In this document: in pieces, positions 4,616-5,801 of the stretch
Layout: each line of letters opens with the position of its first letter
Numbering within the stretch: the stretch's first letter is position 1
Assembly: GCA_028717025.1 (NCBI GenBank)
Contig: JAQUOR010000112.1
Location: 1 to 5,801, forward strand
Reading direction: 5' to 3'
Origin: Candidatus Omnitrophota bacterium
GTDB lineage: Bacteria; Omnitrophota; Gorgyraeia; Duberdicusellales; 4484-171
Length of the DNA stretch: 5,801 nt
The notes under the pieces: model-generated
The model's database searches: none
What the model saw: the letters and a program-made list of their open reading frames with translations, nothing else
Told to the model about the DNA's origin: nothing
Made by a program: the position numbers and the translations under genes

Positions 4616-5602
4616 ATGAAAATTTCCACCCAAAACTTCAAGAACGTCATTTCAAGGTTTAAGCGCAAAAATATCCTCGTCGTCGGCGATCTCATCCTGG
4701 ATCACTATATTTTCGGGAAAGTTGACAGGGTTTCTCCCGAAGCGCCGGTGCCGGTGGTCTGGGCAAACAAGGAGAACTTTGTCTGCGGGGGTGCGGCGAA
4801 CGTCGGTCTCAACATCGTTTCGCTCGGTGCCAACGTGAGTCTGTGCGGCGTTTTAGGAGGGGACCATTTTGGAAAAGTTTTGCTTTCGCTCATCGGAAAA
4901 GGAAAAATCGACACACGCCTTATCATAAAGGACGGCAAGCGTCCCACGACCATCAAAACGCGCGTGGTCGCCCAGCACCAGCAGATGGTGCGGATTGACT
5001 GGGAATCTGTCGAATTCCTATCCCTTGAAACCAATAAAAAAATCCTGAATAACGTCTATCGAAAGATCGATGATTTCGATGCGGTGATTATCGAAGACTA
5101 CGGCAAAGGAGTCATTAACCCTGCGCTGGTGGGAGAACTTGTAGAATTATGCCGGACAAAGAAAAAGATAGTTACCGTTGATCCGAAAGAAGAACACTTT
5201 GAGTATTATAGGAACGCGACTGCGCTTACCCCGAATTTAAAAGAAGCGCAGGCTATGGCCAACATGAAAATAAAGAGTAAAGACGAGATACCGCTTTTGG
5301 CTGACATTATCATGGAGCGTTTAAAACCCAAAGCGTTATTGCTGACCTTGGGGGAGGATGGCATGATGCTTTTTACTCAGGAAGGGCAGCATCATATCCC
5401 TACTGCGGCGCTGGAGGTATTCGATGTTACCGGCGCCGGCGATACGGTTATTGCGACGTTTACGGTTGCGCTTGCCGCAGGCGCTACGCTTTTGGAGGCA
5501 GCAACGATTTCTAATTATGCCGCAGGCATCGTGGTAGGTAAATTGGGTGCTGCCACGACTAATCCGGCGGAATTAATAAAGAGGATACAGGCAAGCAAAT
5601 GA
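4616..5602 (+). CDS. rfaE1: D-glycero-beta-D-manno-heptose-7-phosphate kinase (monofunctional HldE N-domain type)
   Basis: It phosphorylates D-glycero-D-manno-heptose 7-phosphate at C1 with ATP, the kinase step toward ADP-heptose for LPS inner core. The 328 residues form one PfkB/ribokinase-fold domain. Visible motifs are ILVVGDLILDHYIFGKVDRV (20-39), SPEAPVPV (40-47, characteristic of heptose kinases), CGGAANVGLN (57-66), DPK (189-191), TPNLKEA (205-211) and DVTGAGD (270-276) with D276 the expected catalytic base. Bifunctional HldE adds a C-terminal adenylyltransferase; this protein stops after the kinase, so the adenylyltransferase (rfaE2 type) must be encoded elsewhere. The ATG at 4616 gives the usual 15-20 residues before the first strand, yet no Shine-Dalgarno is visible upstream. 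It is followed after 92 bases by kdsB, another LPS-core gene, which supports the assignment. Other PfkB sugar kinases are the alternative, but SPEAPVPV argues against them. Confidence 0.93.
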   Translation: MKISTQNFKNVISRFKRKNILVVGDLILDHYIFGKVDRVSPEAPVPVVWANKENFVCGGAANVGLNIVSLGANVSLCGVLGGDHFGKVLLSLIGKGKIDTRLIIKDGKRPTTIKTRVVAQHQQMVRIDWESVEFLSLETNKKILNNVYRKIDDFDAVIIEDYGKGVINPALVGELVELCRTKKKIVTVDPKEEHFEYYRNATALTPNLKEAQAMANMKIKSKDEIPLLADIIMERLKPKALLLTLGEDGMMLFTQEGQHHIPTAALEVFDVTGAGDTVIATFTVALAAGATLLEAATISNYAAGIVVGKLGAATTNPAELIKRIQASK

Positions 5603-5684
5603 GCTGTCAGCTCTCAGCCATCAGCTATCAGCTAAAAAGAACCATAAAAAGCTGAAAGCTGGAAACTGACGACTGAAAGCTGGA
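5602..5684 (+). repeat. Two opposed 7-bp repeat arrays forming an imperfect inverted repeat between rfaE1 and kdsB
   Basis: The left arm has units starting at 5602, 5609, 5616, 5623 and 5630 with consensus AGCTNTC (AGCTGTC, AGCTCTC, AGCCATC, AGCTATC, AGCT). The right arm has units at 5650, 5657, 5664, 5671 and 5678 (AGCTGAA, AGCTGGA, AACTGAC, GACTGAA, AGCTGGA), which on the other strand read as the same kind of heptamer. Aligned arm to arm, 23 of 32 positions are complementary, around a 16-base A-rich spacer (5634-5649). The first unit overlaps the rfaE1 stop codon and the last supplies GGATGG (5682-5687), the likely kdsB SD. The array fills nearly the whole intergenic gap. Confidence 0.7.
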
Positions 5685-5694
5685 TGGAAAAATT

Positions 5695-5801
5695 ATGAAA
5701 GTACTTGGAATAATCCCCGCACGATACGCTTCAACACGACTTCCCTTTAAAATGGTGCGCAATCTCCTGGGCAAACCGCTTTTACAGTGGTCATGGGAGA
5801 A
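5695..5801 (+). CDS. kdsB: 3-deoxy-manno-octulosonate cytidylyltransferase (CMP-Kdo synthetase), 5' end only
   Basis: Only the first 35 codons lie in the window; the gene runs off the right edge. The product activates Kdo with CTP to CMP-Kdo for lipid A-Kdo assembly. The N-terminus MKVLGIIPARYASTRLPFKM followed by GKPLLQWSWE matches the start of KdsB, including the nucleotide-binding R-x-x-S-x-R-x-P-x-K loop (R10 to K19). KdsB usually has a small residue, often Gly, before that lysine (PGKPL); here it is Phe18 and the following residues are M-V. CMP-sialic acid or other NTP sugar transferases start similarly, but ARYASTRLP and the rfaE1 neighbour favour KdsB. The ATG has GGATGG seven bases upstream, inside the heptamer array. 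Confidence 0.85.
   Translation, partial: MKVLGIIPARYASTRLPFKMVRNLLGKPLLQWSWE

Noticed and set aside
4705..5034. Long open frame on the minus strand within rfaE1
   Set aside because: The plus-strand frame has clear PfkB motifs throughout; the antisense frame shows no recognisable protein features and is explained by codon bias.
4616..5602. Bifunctional HldE
   Set aside because: The protein ends after the kinase domain and the next ORF starts kdsB; no adenylyltransferase HxGH-type motif is present.
5602..5684. CRISPR array or phage attachment site
   Set aside because: Units are 7 bases with no spacers, and there is no integrase or tRNA nearby.

Overview
The window looks like chromosomal sequence from a Gram-negative, LPS-making bacterium. 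The best evidence is at the right end: a heptose-7-phosphate kinase (rfaE1/hldA type) is followed directly by the start of a CMP-Kdo synthetase (kdsB), and both belong to the inner-core/Kdo pathway. A lipoprotein with a lipobox and several exported or membrane proteins fit the same picture. The gene mix (small SurA-N-like lipoprotein, HAMP-only membrane protein, small HExxH protease, Ste24-type M48 protease, then rfaE1-kdsB) reminds me of Candidatus Omnitrophota (OP3). That is an impression from memory; I could not test it.

Layout, all on the plus strand. Bases 1-981 hold the 3' end of a large, probably surface or secreted protein of unknown function. It is closed by a textbook intrinsic terminator (1001-1037). 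A TATAAT box and a strong ribosome binding site lead into a 181-residue lipoprotein (1192-1737) that resembles the chaperone part of SurA/PrsA without the isomerase domain. A short leader with two hairpins precedes a 184-residue membrane protein (1851-2405) with two membrane helices, a HAMP domain and a coiled coil, but no output domain. The 256-base gap 2406-2661 is packed with hairpins; one may be a terminator and the last abuts the ribosome binding site of the next gene. Then come two zinc metalloproteases in tandem: a small exported HExxH protease starting at TTG (2662-3201) and a polytopic Ste24/HtpX-type M48 protease (3237-4475). After a 140-base gap with a second TATAAT box come rfaE1 (4616-5602) and the first 35 codons of kdsB (from 5695, cut by the window end).

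Together the genes point to envelope biogenesis and quality control: a periplasmic chaperone-like lipoprotein, a membrane sensor-like protein, two proteases, and LPS core sugar synthesis. No complete mobile element, CRISPR array, tRNA or rRNA is visible. The most unusual material is non-coding. There are two short arrays of degenerate 7-base repeats lying between a stop codon and the next start codon (3209-3236 and 5602-5684). There is also a set of GC-rich hairpins with T/A-rich loops (1794-1835 and 2413-2652), some resembling IS200/IS605 or REP-type hairpins. I do not see convincing evidence of a new multi-gene system; the genes are mostly recognisable envelope functions.
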